Positions 7,185-15,927 of a stretch of DNA of 49,737 bases are shown one piece after another. Position 1 is the stretch's first letter. Every line of letters starts with the position of its first letter. This stretch comes from CAYQOX01 sp964419335 (GTDB lineage: Bacteria; Hinthialibacterota; Hinthialibacteria; Hinthialibacterales; Hinthialibacteraceae): contig CAYQOX010000035.1 of NCBI GenBank assembly GCA_964419335.1, positions 1 to 49,737 of the forward strand, in the 5' to 3' direction. A program made the translations under genes and the position numbers. The notes below the pieces were generated by a model. That model searched no databases. It had not been told where the DNA came from and saw only the letters and a list, made by a program, of their open reading frames with translations.

Positions 7185-9761
7185 TCATTTAAAAAGCCCC
7201 TCAATAACCTTCTTGACCGCTTCTTCCGGTTTAGTCACCGACTCGATCTCTTTCGTAGCACTTGGAACCGATTTCTTTACTTCTTCCAATGTGGCCGATT
7301 CAATTTCAGGTTTCTTAGGAGGTGTCGTTCCTTCGGCTTTACCCCCGATCGTTTGCAGGATGTTGAAAAACTTACCCGCGGTACCGGAAGAGTCTTCTTG
7401 GCTTACTTCACTCAAAACGCTTTCCATCCCTTGGTTTACCAAAGCTTTCTGCAAAATCGTTTGAATCAAGTTTTCACTCACCCGCGTTTTTAAATCATCG
7501 AGCGCGCCGGTAATAGAAAATGGAATCGTGACATTCCCTTCCTGATTACTCAAGTATTGAAATTCTTTAATTTGATTATTAAGAAAATTTGAAAATCCAT
7601 CAGAGAATTGTAGAAAAGCATCGCTCTGTAACCCTTCCCCTTCACCTAAGCGAAACCTTCCTTTTCCTTCAACCAACCATTCCGCCGCCTTAACAACCAA
7701 TTGCTCAATATCGACATTCCCTTCCTGAATAGAGGCTTGTAAATCAAGCTGATCAAATACGGTTCGGTTGGATTGAAATAGGCTGGGGTATCTTTCCTTC
7801 GCTTCACTCACGTACCCCTGGTTTATGCTTGGTAATTGCGATAAGGTGGTTAACACGTTTTGGATAAGATTACTGTCTAACAATACCCCTTCACTGATTT
7901 GCGCATTGACATTCCCTCGTAGCGAAGGCTGTATCGCTTCCCATGTACTCCCGCTTCCTGTCAGATTCAATTGTAAATCAAGAAGTCCCTGCATCGATTC
8001 CGGCAACGAGACAAACTTGGAACGAACGAGCTCCATCACATCGATTCGCTCGATCGTAGTAGAAACCTCAAACTCGGGAGGCTCTTTTTGCATATTATAT
8101 AAAGCCACCCCGTCAACCTTCCCTTTATACGCTTCAAAGGTGAGCGAAGGAATCTTTACAACGTTATCCTCATATTCATAGGTTCCATCCATCGTGGAAT
8201 AGTCAACATCATAAAAAGTTCCTTTCTCCGATGTAAAAGTCCCCATAATCCGATAATCAGAATTTAACGTTAACAAACCATCCGCCGAAAACGACTCAAG
8301 TACATTGGGTTCTTCCGGCTCAACATTTAAAACAGCCACATCTTTTAAATGAAGTTTAGGAGAAGAAAGATCTACATCCAAAGACATTGGCGTATAAGTA
8401 CGTGTCCTTGCTTCAAGTTCAAAAGAACTTTCACCAATGATGAAATCCACCTCCTCAGTACGAAATCTCTCGCTCGTAACATAAAACGAACCGTTGAGAT
8501 TACTCACAGGATTCGGGAGATTTGGAACTTTGAACTGCGCTTGCGTTAATTCAACGACACTATCAAGACGAGGTTGATCCTCCGTCTTCTCTAATTCTAC
8601 ATGAATTTTTGCTTTTCCCCGCGCCTCCTTCTGTTTCAAAGCCTCTACCATCGTACTAAGCTCATCCAAAGAGGCTTCTTGACTATCCAAACTAAAATGA
8701 TATTCAGGTTCGGATTTCACAATTTGGAACTTCCCATTGCCTGTAAATTGTGTCTTTCCAAGATCAAGCGTATACGATTCAAATTCCGTCACCTCCAAAT
8801 CGCTCACAACATCAGCCTTAAGTTGCAAAGGAACTCCTTTTTGCTTATGGAACACCTCTCCGTATTGCACATCGAGTTGGTTTCCTTGCCATTCACTTTG
8901 CAACGTAAGTTTCTCCATAGTCCCTTCGACTTGAATCTTGGAAGAAAGAGGTCCATCTATAGATAAATCCTTCGGCAAGGAGGATTGCATATCGAATCTC
9001 GAAAGGAATGTCTGCAAATCTATATCCTGCAGTTCAACCTCTCCCTGGATCCCCAAATCCTGCTCAGCATGAGCCAAAGGCCCCACTCTCCCATCCCACG
9101 TGATATTAGGCCGATCCGATTGAAAAGCCATTTTCACTTGTAGAGGGAAAGCCCTATCTACGGAAAAATCATTTACTTCCATGTCGATTTGCTGAAGTTG
9201 AAATTCCTTCTCTTTTTCTTTGGGTGAATAAACCAACAAACCATCCTTGACACGAAATTCGGTCAACGTGAGAGCCATTCCTTCTTCTGCTGGTTCTGAA
9301 GGTTCTGAGGGCTCTGATGGGGGTTGCTCTTTTTCAACCCGAGCAGCAATCAATCCAAAGAAATTCCATTCGCCTACCTGGTTTTGATGAAGATGAATTT
9401 CAGGCTTATGCAACACCAAATGGGAAATATCGATCTCTTTCTTTAATAAGGGAAGCAATTTAAAATGGATATTGAGTTGATCTGCTTTGACAAAGGTTTC
9501 CTCCCGAAATTCCGGATCATCCGCCACCATAAATTGGGTAAGTTGTAAATTCACTCCCGGCCATAAAGAGACCTCAAATCCCTCGACTGAGACCTCTCGC
9601 CCTATGGCTTGCTCCAATTTACTAATAATGACATCCTTATTCCTCTGAATTAACGATTCCAAATTCAAAACGAGAAATGTTACGACTCCAATAAAAAGTA
9701 GAACCAGAACCGCTAGCGTAATAATCGTCTTTTTGCCGATAAACCGGGATAAAAGTGCCAT
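7185..9761 (-). CDS. AsmA-like inner-membrane-anchored periplasmic protein
   Basis: An 858-residue protein with one N-terminal transmembrane helix (about 12-32) followed by the AsmA-type start (GREVSVEGFEVSLWPGVNLQLTQ in register, about 52-74), then long beta-strand repeats and an AsmA C-terminal-like region about 590-760. AsmA-like proteins form elongated beta-groove bridges between inner and outer membranes and are linked to phospholipid or outer-membrane homeostasis. This supports a diderm cell. A Ser/Glu/Pro-rich low-complexity stretch (PPSEPSEPSEPAEEG) lies near 148-162, and the C-terminal 70 residues are charged and coiled-coil-like. The start is the ATG directly before the transmembrane helix. 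The upstream SD is weak. A good sigma70-like promoter lies about 110-140 nt upstream. Confidence 0.83.
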   Translation of the reverse strand: MALLSRFIGKKTIITLAVLVLLFIGVVTFLVLNLESLIQRNKDVIISKLEQAIGREVSVEGFEVSLWPGVNLQLTQFMVADDPEFREETFVKADQLNIHFKLLPLLKKEIDISHLVLHKPEIHLHQNQVGEWNFFGLIAARVEKEQPPSEPSEPSEPAEEGMALTLTEFRVKDGLLVYSPKEKEKEFQLQQIDMEVNDFSVDRAFPLQVKMAFQSDRPNITWDGRVGPLAHAEQDLGIQGEVELQDIDLQTFLSRFDMQSSLPKDLSIDGPLSSKIQVEGTMEKLTLQSEWQGNQLDVQYGEVFHKQKGVPLQLKADVVSDLEVTEFESYTLDLGKTQFTGNGKFQIVKSEPEYHFSLDSQEASLDELSTMVEALKQKEARGKAKIHVELEKTEDQPRLDSVVELTQAQFKVPNLPNPVSNLNGSFYVTSERFRTEEVDFIIGESSFELEARTRTYTPMSLDVDLSSPKLHLKDVAVLNVEPEEPNVLESFSADGLLTLNSDYRIMGTFTSEKGTFYDVDYSTMDGTYEYEDNVVKIPSLTFEAYKGKVDGVALYNMQKEPPEFEVSTTIERIDVMELVRSKFVSLPESMQGLLDLQLNLTGSGSTWEAIQPSLRGNVNAQISEGVLLDSNLIQNVLTTLSQLPSINQGYVSEAKERYPSLFQSNRTVFDQLDLQASIQEGNVDIEQLVVKAAEWLVEGKGRFRLGEGEGLQSDAFLQFSDGFSNFLNNQIKEFQYLSNQEGNVTIPFSITGALDDLKTRVSENLIQTILQKALVNQGMESVLSEVSQEDSSGTAGKFFNILQTIGGKAEGTTPPKKPEIESATLEEVKKSVPSATKEIESVTKPEEAVKKVIEGLFK

Positions 9762-10118
9762 GATCGTATTCTTTCTATTTCATAAGTTATTTGTACTTAT
9801 ACTTACCGCGAAGAAGAATGTTCCCCGTTTCTACGATGAATCACTTTACTATAAACATTATATTAATCTATTGTAAATTTATATTTAAAAAGTTGCAAGC
9901 AACGATTTCCTTGTAAGGTCACTATGACTTGGAAAGAAACTTTCTTTCATAAACTGATTTTCTGGCCAGAATAGACTTTTATTCATTCGCATTTTTGTTT
10001 AGTATATAGCCAAGAACAGGAAACTTACTTTATAAACCAAACAATTTAAATAAGTTATTAAAAACGTTTCCCTTTCAACCCAGACAAAAAAGAAATACTT
10101 GATTGGAGGAAATAGATC
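9762..10118. other. 357-bp A+T-rich intergenic region between divergent genes
   Basis: This gap separates the minus-strand AsmA-like gene from the plus-strand Tat gene cluster. It contains the minus-strand promoter described separately and a short palindrome AAACGTTT (10062-10069) shortly before the Tat gene. A central-CG palindrome of this kind is seen in LacI/GalR-family operators, but 8 bp alone is weak support. The plus-strand gene has a clear GGAGG (10105-10109) 9 nt before its ATG. No small gene or RNA was recognised. Confidence 0.5.
9870..9898 (-). promoter_or_regulatory. Sigma70-like promoter for the AsmA-like gene
   Basis: On the minus strand, TTGCAA (9898-9893) and TACAAT (9875-9870) are separated by exactly 17 bp of A+T-rich DNA. 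Both hexamers match consensus at 5 of 6 and 5 of 6 positions. This predicts a transcript start near 9863 and a leader of about 100 nt before the AsmA-like start codon. Predicted from sequence only. Confidence 0.5.
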
Positions 10119-11138
10119 ATGGCAGACAAACAAAAGCATGTAGATCGTCGGGGATTCATGAAAACTTCCCTCACCGCCTCGACGGGAATGGCGGCGGGAT
10201 TTAGTTTCGAAGAACGAGATTTAATGGCGCATCTTTCCACCGTAGCCAAAACTGGAGATCAACCGAAAGACCGAAAAGGCATGAAATATGGAAAAATCAA
10301 AGATCTCGAAATCAGCCGCTTATTCTGTGGCGGCAACTTAATCGGCGGTTGGGCACACAGCCGTGATTTGATCTATGTTTCCAATCTGGTCAAATCGTAT
10401 CACACCGATGAAAAAGTCTGCGAAACGCTGGAATTGGCCGAAGAAAACGGAGTGAATACCATCCTCACCAATCCCCGTTCCGATGAAGTGATCAATAAAT
10501 ATTGGGATGAATGGGGTGGCCGCATTCAGTGGATCTCCGATTGCGCCTGGGGCAAGGATATCATCACAGGGATAAAGCGCTCCATCGACAGCGGTGCCCA
10601 TGCCGTCTACGTCCAAGGCGGATTAGCCGACCAAGCCGTGATGAATGGCCAAATCGATGAACTCGGGAACGCTCTGGAGTTCATCATAGAACAAGGAGTT
10701 CCCGGTGGAATTGGTGCCCATAGCCTGGAAACCATCAAAGCCTGCGTCGAAGCCGAACTCAAACCCGATTTCTGGGTCAAAACCCTGCATCCCGATACCT
10801 ATTGGTCTGCCACCCCCAAAGAAAACCGTGAAGCATTCTGCTGGTATGATGGCAATAAAACCGACCACGGTGAATTCCACGATAACATCTGGTGCCTGAA
10901 TCCCCAAGAAACCATCGACTACATGAAAAATCTGAAAGAGCCCTGGATCGCATTCAAAGTCATGGCCGCGGGCGCCATTCCTCCAAAAGAAGGTTTTCAA
11001 TTCGCCTTCGAAAATGGAGCGGATTTCGTCTGCGCGGGCATGTTTGACTTTCAAGTTATCGAAGACGTCATCATCGCTAAAAATATTCTTAATGATCCCG
11101 ACTTGGATAAAAAACGACCGCGTCCCTGGATGGCCTAA
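10119..11138 (+). CDS. Tat-exported TIM-barrel-like protein of unknown function, copy 1
   Basis: The N-terminus carries a twin-arginine signal (DRRGFMKTSLTAS, residues 9-21), so a folded, perhaps cofactor-bearing, protein is exported. After it comes a conserved block, ISRLFCGGNLIGGWAHSRDL, that recalls the first strand of aldo/keto reductases. Alternating beta/alpha segments suggest a TIM barrel. The chain ends in RPWMA. Proteins with this layout occur in Planctomycetes and relatives as uncharacterised Tat proteins. I recognise the family but not a function, and no catalytic tetrad is evident. A strong GGAGG lies 9 nt before the ATG. It is the first of a tandem pair (33 nt to its paralogue) followed by a Tat Gfo/Idh/MocA gene, suggesting a joint role in periplasmic sugar conversion. 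Confidence 0.8.
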   Translation: MADKQKHVDRRGFMKTSLTASTGMAAGFSFEERDLMAHLSTVAKTGDQPKDRKGMKYGKIKDLEISRLFCGGNLIGGWAHSRDLIYVSNLVKSYHTDEKVCETLELAEENGVNTILTNPRSDEVINKYWDEWGGRIQWISDCAWGKDIITGIKRSIDSGAHAVYVQGGLADQAVMNGQIDELGNALEFIIEQGVPGGIGAHSLETIKACVEAELKPDFWVKTLHPDTYWSATPKENREAFCWYDGNKTDHGEFHDNIWCLNPQETIDYMKNLKEPWIAFKVMAAGAIPPKEGFQFAFENGADFVCAGMFDFQVIEDVIIAKNILNDPDLDKKRPRPWMA

Positions 11139-11171
11139 GTTTCAGAATCCACTCGGGAAGAGAGGTGTAAT

Positions 11172-12134
11172 ATGTCACACAAACAAGTCAATCGCCGGAG
11201 TTTTTTAAAAAAAACCGCCTTGGCTTCCAGTGCCGCGACCTTTGGTATCAGCCTGGAAGAAAAAGCCTTAATGGCGCAAGAAACCCAACCAAACAATACC
11301 GTCCCCCTCCAAGGAAAGAACGAATTCCCCCTGGGGCAAATCAAAGATATGAAAATCAGCCGGCTCATCTGTGGCGGCAACCTCATCAGTGGATTCGCTC
11401 ATAGCCGCGATCTGATCTACGTCTCTTCCTTGTTAAAAAACTACTTCACTGACGAAAAAGTCTGCGAAACCCTCGCTCAATGCGAAGAACAAGGGATCAA
11501 TACCGCCATCCTTCGGGTCGACCAACACACCCTGCGTATCATCGATAAATATTGGAACGAATGGGGCGGAAAAATGCAATGGATCGCCCAAGTCAAACTG
11601 CCCGAGGAAGATCGAAACCGTGATATCGATCTCGCCATTGATACCGGTGCAAAGGCGGCCTATGTGCATGGCGGCGAAGGCGATCGTTTTGTCAAAAACG
11701 ATCAGATCGAGGTGGTCGCCAAAGCGGTCGATCATATTAAAGAACGAGGAGCCCTTAGCGGGGTTGCAGGACACCTTTTACAAACCATTCAGGGGTATGT
11801 AGACTATGGCCTGGACGTCGATTTCTACATGAAAACCATTAACGCAAAAAACTATTGGTCAGCGGGCGCTACTCCCCATCATCATGACAGCACTTGGGCA
11901 GAAACCCCGGAAGAAACAATCGAATACATGAAAAAAATCAAAAAACCATGGATCGGTTATAAAGTCCTTGGTGCCGGAGCGATTCACCCCCGCGAAGGAT
12001 TTCAATATGCCTACGAAAAGGGAGCCGACTTTATCTGTGCCGGCATGTTTGATTTTCAAGTCACCGAGGATGTCATTATCGCGAAACGGATTCTCTCGGA
12101 AAAATTGGACCGCGAACGCCCCTGGATGGCGTAA
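11172..12134 (+). CDS. Tat-exported TIM-barrel-like protein of unknown function, copy 2
   Basis: Tandem paralogue of the preceding gene. It shares the Tat motif (NRRSFLKKTALASS, about 6-19), the block ISRLICGGNLISGFAHSRDL, the segments WIGYKVLGAGAIHPREGFQ and GADFICAGMFDFQV, and the RPWMA end. It differs strongly in the middle: copy 1 has a charged insert around its WYDGNKTDHGEFHDN while copy 2 has TPHHHDSTWAE, so the two may handle different substrates or form a heterodimer. Its SD (GAGGTG) is 4 nt before the ATG. It is followed after 33 nt by a Gfo/Idh/MocA gene. The first strand looks like that of aldo/keto reductases, but the rest does not show the usual NADP signature. Function unknown. 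Confidence 0.8.
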   Translation: MSHKQVNRRSFLKKTALASSAATFGISLEEKALMAQETQPNNTVPLQGKNEFPLGQIKDMKISRLICGGNLISGFAHSRDLIYVSSLLKNYFTDEKVCETLAQCEEQGINTAILRVDQHTLRIIDKYWNEWGGKMQWIAQVKLPEEDRNRDIDLAIDTGAKAAYVHGGEGDRFVKNDQIEVVAKAVDHIKERGALSGVAGHLLQTIQGYVDYGLDVDFYMKTINAKNYWSAGATPHHHDSTWAETPEETIEYMKKIKKPWIGYKVLGAGAIHPREGFQYAYEKGADFICAGMFDFQVTEDVIIAKRILSEKLDRERPWMA

Positions 12135-12167
12135 ACTCTATTCTATAAACTAGAAAGCAGTATCATC

Positions 12168-13508
12168 GTGAATAAACAACCTTCTTCTATCGTACGACGT
12201 AATTTTTTGCGATCGATGGCGATCGCAGGCGCAACCTTATCCTTCGCCAAACCTTCTTCTTCCCAAAATCATGATGCCTTGAATGTTGCCATTATTGGGG
12301 TCGGTGCCCAAGGTCAGTTACTTCTTAACAATTGCATGAAAACTTCCACTATCCGCGTGAAGGCGATTTGTGATATTTGGGAAAAGTACAACCTGAATCG
12401 CGCTTCTCGGATTCTCGCCGGTTATCAACAAGAACATACCACCTATCTCGATTACCGGGAAATGTTAGATCAGGAAAAAGAGCTTGACGCGGTTCTTATC
12501 GCTACCCCGGATTCTTTTCATGCCGAACAAACCATCGCATGCTTACAAGCAGGTCTCCCAGTGTATTGCGAAAGCATGATGGCCAACACCATCGAGGACG
12601 CAAAGGCCATCTGCAAAGCCGCAAAAGAAAGCGGGAAACCCCTACAAATTGGCTTCCAACGTCGCAGTAATCCGTTCTACCATTTTGCCTATGACCATAT
12701 CATCAACGAAACCCGGATGTTGGGCAAAGTCACCGCCATCAACGCGCAATGGAACCAGCCGGTTCAAACCGAACGCGGTTGGCCACGACGCGCCCCCATG
12801 GACGAAGAGACTTTACAACAATATGGCTTCGACTCGATGCAGCAATTTCGTAATTGGATGTGGTATCCTCAGTTTGGACGCGGGCCTTTAGGCGAATTAG
12901 GGGCCCATCAAATCGACGCCATCAATTGGTTTATGGATGGACCACCGAAGTCGATCACGGCCAGCGGCAAGACCGCTTATTATGATGAGAAAACGCATAA
13001 GTGCTACGACACCGTCATGGCTATTCTCAACTATCAAACCCCCAAGGGCGATGTGCAAGCCTTATATCAGACCATCAACAACAATAGCAATTTTGGCTAC
13101 TACGAAAACTTTATGGGGGACGAAGGAACTCTCTACGTTTCTGAAGCGGTCAACCGGGTGAGAGTCTACCGTGAACCCACCGCCCCGGATTGGGAAAAAT
13201 GGGTGAAACTTGGGCTTTTGAAAAAAATCGAAGACGAAGAACCCCAAGAAGAAAAAAAAGATGAGGAAGAAGCCCTTCTCGACGTACAGGAATCCATCAT
13301 TCCACCAGAGTATGAATTGCCCGTTGAGATTAAGGAATCGGTCTTCAAGCCTCACTTAAACAACTTTTTCCAAGCCGTGCGCGGAGATGAGGATTTGCTT
13401 TGTCCCCCTGAACTCGCATATCAAAGCACTGTGACGTTATTAAAAATATGGGAAGCGGCCGAAACCGCCAAAACCATTGAACTCACACCCGAAGATTTTC
13501 AGATCTAA
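12168..13508 (+). CDS. Tat-exported Gfo/Idh/MocA family protein with altered EKP motif
   Basis: A two-domain oxidoreductase-type protein: Tat signal (VRRNFLRSMAIAG, about 8-20), a Rossmann NAD(P)-binding start (NVAIIGVGAQG), then the alpha/beta C-terminal domain with GELGAHQID. In active relatives the motif is [C/V]EKP with a catalytic lysine. Here it reads CESMMANT, with Ser136 at the lysine position, so ordinary hydride-transfer catalysis is doubtful or uses another residue. Another oddity is a Glu/Lys-rich insert near 354-374 (EDEEPQEEKKDEEE). It has a GTG start and no strong SD. It lies at the end of the run that starts with the two Tat TIM-barrel-like genes, before a good terminator. It probably works on sugars in the periplasm, with NAD bound before export. 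Confidence 0.85.
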   Translation: MNKQPSSIVRRNFLRSMAIAGATLSFAKPSSSQNHDALNVAIIGVGAQGQLLLNNCMKTSTIRVKAICDIWEKYNLNRASRILAGYQQEHTTYLDYREMLDQEKELDAVLIATPDSFHAEQTIACLQAGLPVYCESMMANTIEDAKAICKAAKESGKPLQIGFQRRSNPFYHFAYDHIINETRMLGKVTAINAQWNQPVQTERGWPRRAPMDEETLQQYGFDSMQQFRNWMWYPQFGRGPLGELGAHQIDAINWFMDGPPKSITASGKTAYYDEKTHKCYDTVMAILNYQTPKGDVQALYQTINNNSNFGYYENFMGDEGTLYVSEAVNRVRVYREPTAPDWEKWVKLGLLKKIEDEEPQEEKKDEEEALLDVQESIIPPEYELPVEIKESVFKPHLNNFFQAVRGDEDLLCPPELAYQSTVTLLKIWEAAETAKTIELTPEDFQI

Positions 13509-13518
13509 GAAACTGACG

Positions 13519-13555
13519 AAAAGAGGTGGAAAAAGGAGGCTTTTCCATCTCTTTT
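13519..13555 (+). terminator. Rho-independent-type terminator after the Tat oxidoreductase gene
   Basis: A 15-bp stem (AAAAGAGGTGGAAAA pairing with TTTTCCATCTCTTTT, one G-U pair) closes a 7-nt loop AGGAGGC. The 3' arm ends in a T-rich stretch. It starts 10 nt after the stop codon, separating the Tat gene run from the cytochrome unit. Confidence 0.65.
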
Positions 13556-13610
13556 CAATATCTTATAATTCTTTGCTCATCATTCTCGTTTAGTCATTCT
13601 TACAAAACCA

Positions 13611-15506
13611 ATGAATAAACTCCTATCATGTTCCTTCCTCCTTTTCTGTGCGACCCATTTTGTATCTCTCTCTCTTGCACAACAACAAGAATCATTGATC
13701 GGCGACTATAGTGATGGCAGTCGTGCGATTCCCGTTCATCTCATTCCTTTGCTGGATGAAGAAGGAATAGAAATATCTCCCCAAGATGAGTTGATGATTC
13801 CCTTCTCGACCAAACAAACCTGCGCGTCGGAATGTCATCGTTATGAAACAATCTCACAGGGATGGCATTTCAATGCCTCTGATCCGGAGATCCCCCCAGG
13901 CCGTCCGGGACAACCCTGGATTTACGCCAACGCCAACACGGCAACCCAAATGCCTCTTTCTTACCGCCGATGGAAAGGTGTTTATCATCCCGAAGAGATC
14001 GGCATGAGCCCTTGGGAGTTTGTAAAGCGTTTCGGTCGTCATCTGCCCGGCGGGGGGATAGGAGAAAAGATCAATCGTGGAGATCAAATGATGCGCAGCA
14101 TGGTTTCGGGGTTTCTGGAAATCAACTGCCTGGCGTGTCATGATATGGATCCCGCTCACGATCAGGCCCAATATGCGGTCGAAATCGCCCGCGAAAATTT
14201 CCGCTGGGCGGCTGCGGCTACCAGCGGTTTCGCGTATGTTGAAGGTTCTGCTCAAGCCATGCCCGACACGTTTGACTACCTCATGCCTGAGCCTCCCGCC
14301 GATCCCACTATCATCCCCCCGCAAATTCAATACAAAGAAAATATTTTCAATTACAAGAAAAAAGTTTTCTTCCCCACTCAACGCCGCGTCCTTAATCAAC
14401 GTTGTTACTTTTGTCATTCCACAACCCCCGTCGAAGAGGGTGAGACTGGGAACTGGATTCATGAACGCGATGTGCATATCGCCGCGGGATTACAATGCGT
14501 CGACTGCCATCGCCATGGCCTGGATCATAACATCGTGCGTGGCTATGAAGGGGAATCGACGTATTCAGAAAATCCCTTGGCTGAGGCGCTTTCCTGCGAA
14601 GGCTGCCATGTCTTGGATGATTCTCAACCTCGGGCGGGACGTTTAGGCGCTCCCCTTCCCCAGCATAAAGGAATCCCCTCCGTTCATTTCGAAAAGATGA
14701 CCTGCACCGCATGCCATGCGGGGGTGTGGCCGGGAACCCAAACCATCCAGGTCAAAACTTCTATGGCGCATGGGTTGGGGCTCCATAACGTAAATAAGTC
14801 CGAGCAAGTTTTACCCCACATTATTAGCCCCATTCTGGCGCGCAATGACCAGGGGAAACTTGCGCCCCATCATGCCCTATGGCCTTCCTTTTGGGGTACA
14901 CAAGAGAAGGGATCTATTACGCCGCTCCCCATCGATCTTATCGAAAAAAACGTCGCGCCTCGAATCACAGACTATGCGACCGCTTCAGAAAATGGCTGGA
15001 AGCCGCTGGATAAAGCCATACTTCAAGAAATCCTGCAAACTTTATCTAACGACGACTTGGTCAAGAATCACCCGGTTTATGTCAGTGGAGGCAAGGTTTT
15101 TTCTATGCAGGAAGAGGAATTACAAACGATGGAACACGAAGCGGCCGAACCCTTCCTCTGGCCGATTGGTCACAACGTGCGTCCCGCGGCGCAATCCATG
15201 GGGATTCGGGAATGTGAAGATTGTCACTCCTTCGAAGCGGGATTTCATTTCGCCAAGGTAACAGTAGATACCCCACTCATTGAATATCAAGATGAGACAC
15301 GCTCTATGATTTCTTTCCAGGGGCTAAGCGAAGAATACACCAAGACTTTCGCTTCAACCTTCCTGTTGCGCTCATGGTATAAAACGATTCTCCTAATTCT
15401 CTCTGGGCTCCTCTTACTCATCTTGGTGGCTTATGCGGCGCGCGGCTTGGAAAGCCTGCACCAAAAAATCCGGGAAACGTTTAATGCCCATGATAAAGAT
15501 GAATAA
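13611..15506 (+). CDS. Membrane-anchored multiheme c-type cytochrome (about seven hemes)
   Basis: A periplasmic electron-transfer or reductase protein of 631 aa. It has a Sec signal (residues 1-23, ending LSLA), six CXXCH sites (CLACH 173, CYFCH 265, CVDCH 296, CEGCH 329, CTACH 365, CEDCH 535) and one unusual CX3CH (CASECH at 71-76). A single C-terminal transmembrane helix (about 592-610) has a positively charged cytoplasmic tail. Many extra histidines could be distal ligands. The spacing loosely recalls octaheme tetrathionate-reductase/hydroxylamine-oxidoreductase-like cytochromes, but I cannot assign a reaction. Its stop overlaps the start of the next gene by 8 nt. A membrane protein and ApbE follow, so the three form one redox unit. 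Neighbouring periplasmic sugar oxidoreductases make an electron-outlet role plausible but unproven. Confidence 0.87.
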   Translation: MNKLLSCSFLLFCATHFVSLSLAQQQESLIGDYSDGSRAIPVHLIPLLDEEGIEISPQDELMIPFSTKQTCASECHRYETISQGWHFNASDPEIPPGRPGQPWIYANANTATQMPLSYRRWKGVYHPEEIGMSPWEFVKRFGRHLPGGGIGEKINRGDQMMRSMVSGFLEINCLACHDMDPAHDQAQYAVEIARENFRWAAAATSGFAYVEGSAQAMPDTFDYLMPEPPADPTIIPPQIQYKENIFNYKKKVFFPTQRRVLNQRCYFCHSTTPVEEGETGNWIHERDVHIAAGLQCVDCHRHGLDHNIVRGYEGESTYSENPLAEALSCEGCHVLDDSQPRAGRLGAPLPQHKGIPSVHFEKMTCTACHAGVWPGTQTIQVKTSMAHGLGLHNVNKSEQVLPHIISPILARNDQGKLAPHHALWPSFWGTQEKGSITPLPIDLIEKNVAPRITDYATASENGWKPLDKAILQEILQTLSNDDLVKNHPVYVSGGKVFSMQEEELQTMEHEAAEPFLWPIGHNVRPAAQSMGIRECEDCHSFEAGFHFAKVTVDTPLIEYQDETRSMISFQGLSEEYTKTFASTFLLRSWYKTILLILSGLLLLILVAYAARGLESLHQKIRETFNAHDKDE

Positions 15507-15927
15507 ATTTCTCCAACGTTGGCTTTGGTTTTACAGCCTTGTTTTGGCTTTGCTGAGTTTGACAGGATTAATCCCCTGGCTGCTCGCCTCCAGAATGAGT
15601 GGAATACTTCTTCTTTTCCATATAACCATAGGCCCCTTTTTTCTTCTCGCAATCCTTGTGCTAGCGTTTTTTTATCCTTTTGCTTTTTATGAAAAGCACG
15701 CTTTACGAGAACTTTGTTTTTGGGTTACGATCATTCTTGCCTTGCCTTTAACCTTATCCATCGCGATCACCATGTTTCCCGTCCTTCATCTTCAAGAGCA
15801 GGAAAGAATGATCGCCATCCACCGTTATTGTGCCCTCGCGGTTACTATAATCTCTCTATTATTTCTCGTTTTCACTTCGCGCATGCGATATTTTGAAGAA
15901 GACGAACAACCATTCAATCATGAATAA
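15499..15927 (+). CDS. Small four-helix membrane protein, possible b-type heme partner of the cytochrome
   Basis: A 142-aa protein with four predicted membrane helices (about 7-29, 36-62, 72-95, 106-127). His41 lies in helix 2 (LLFHITIG) and His109 at the start of helix 4 (AIHRYCALAV), positions typical of small cytochrome-b561-like heme ligands; His67 and His97 are in loops. This suggests a heme-b quinone-reactive anchor for the preceding cytochrome, but the ligands are inferred. The start is the ATG inside ATGAATAA, overlapping the cytochrome stop by 8 nt. In-frame ATGs at 15484 and 15490 are alternatives. Translational coupling is likely. I do not recognise a named family. Confidence 0.75.
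   Translation: MNKFLQRWLWFYSLVLALLSLTGLIPWLLASRMSGILLLFHITIGPFFLLAILVLAFFYPFAFYEKHALRELCFWVTIILALPLTLSIAITMFPVLHLQEQERMIAIHRYCALAVTIISLLFLVFTSRMRYFEEDEQPFNHE

Noticed and set aside
13854..14477. 207-codon antisense frame in the cytochrome gene
   Set aside because: Shadow of the cytochrome coding strand, whose heme motifs make the plus-strand reading certain.
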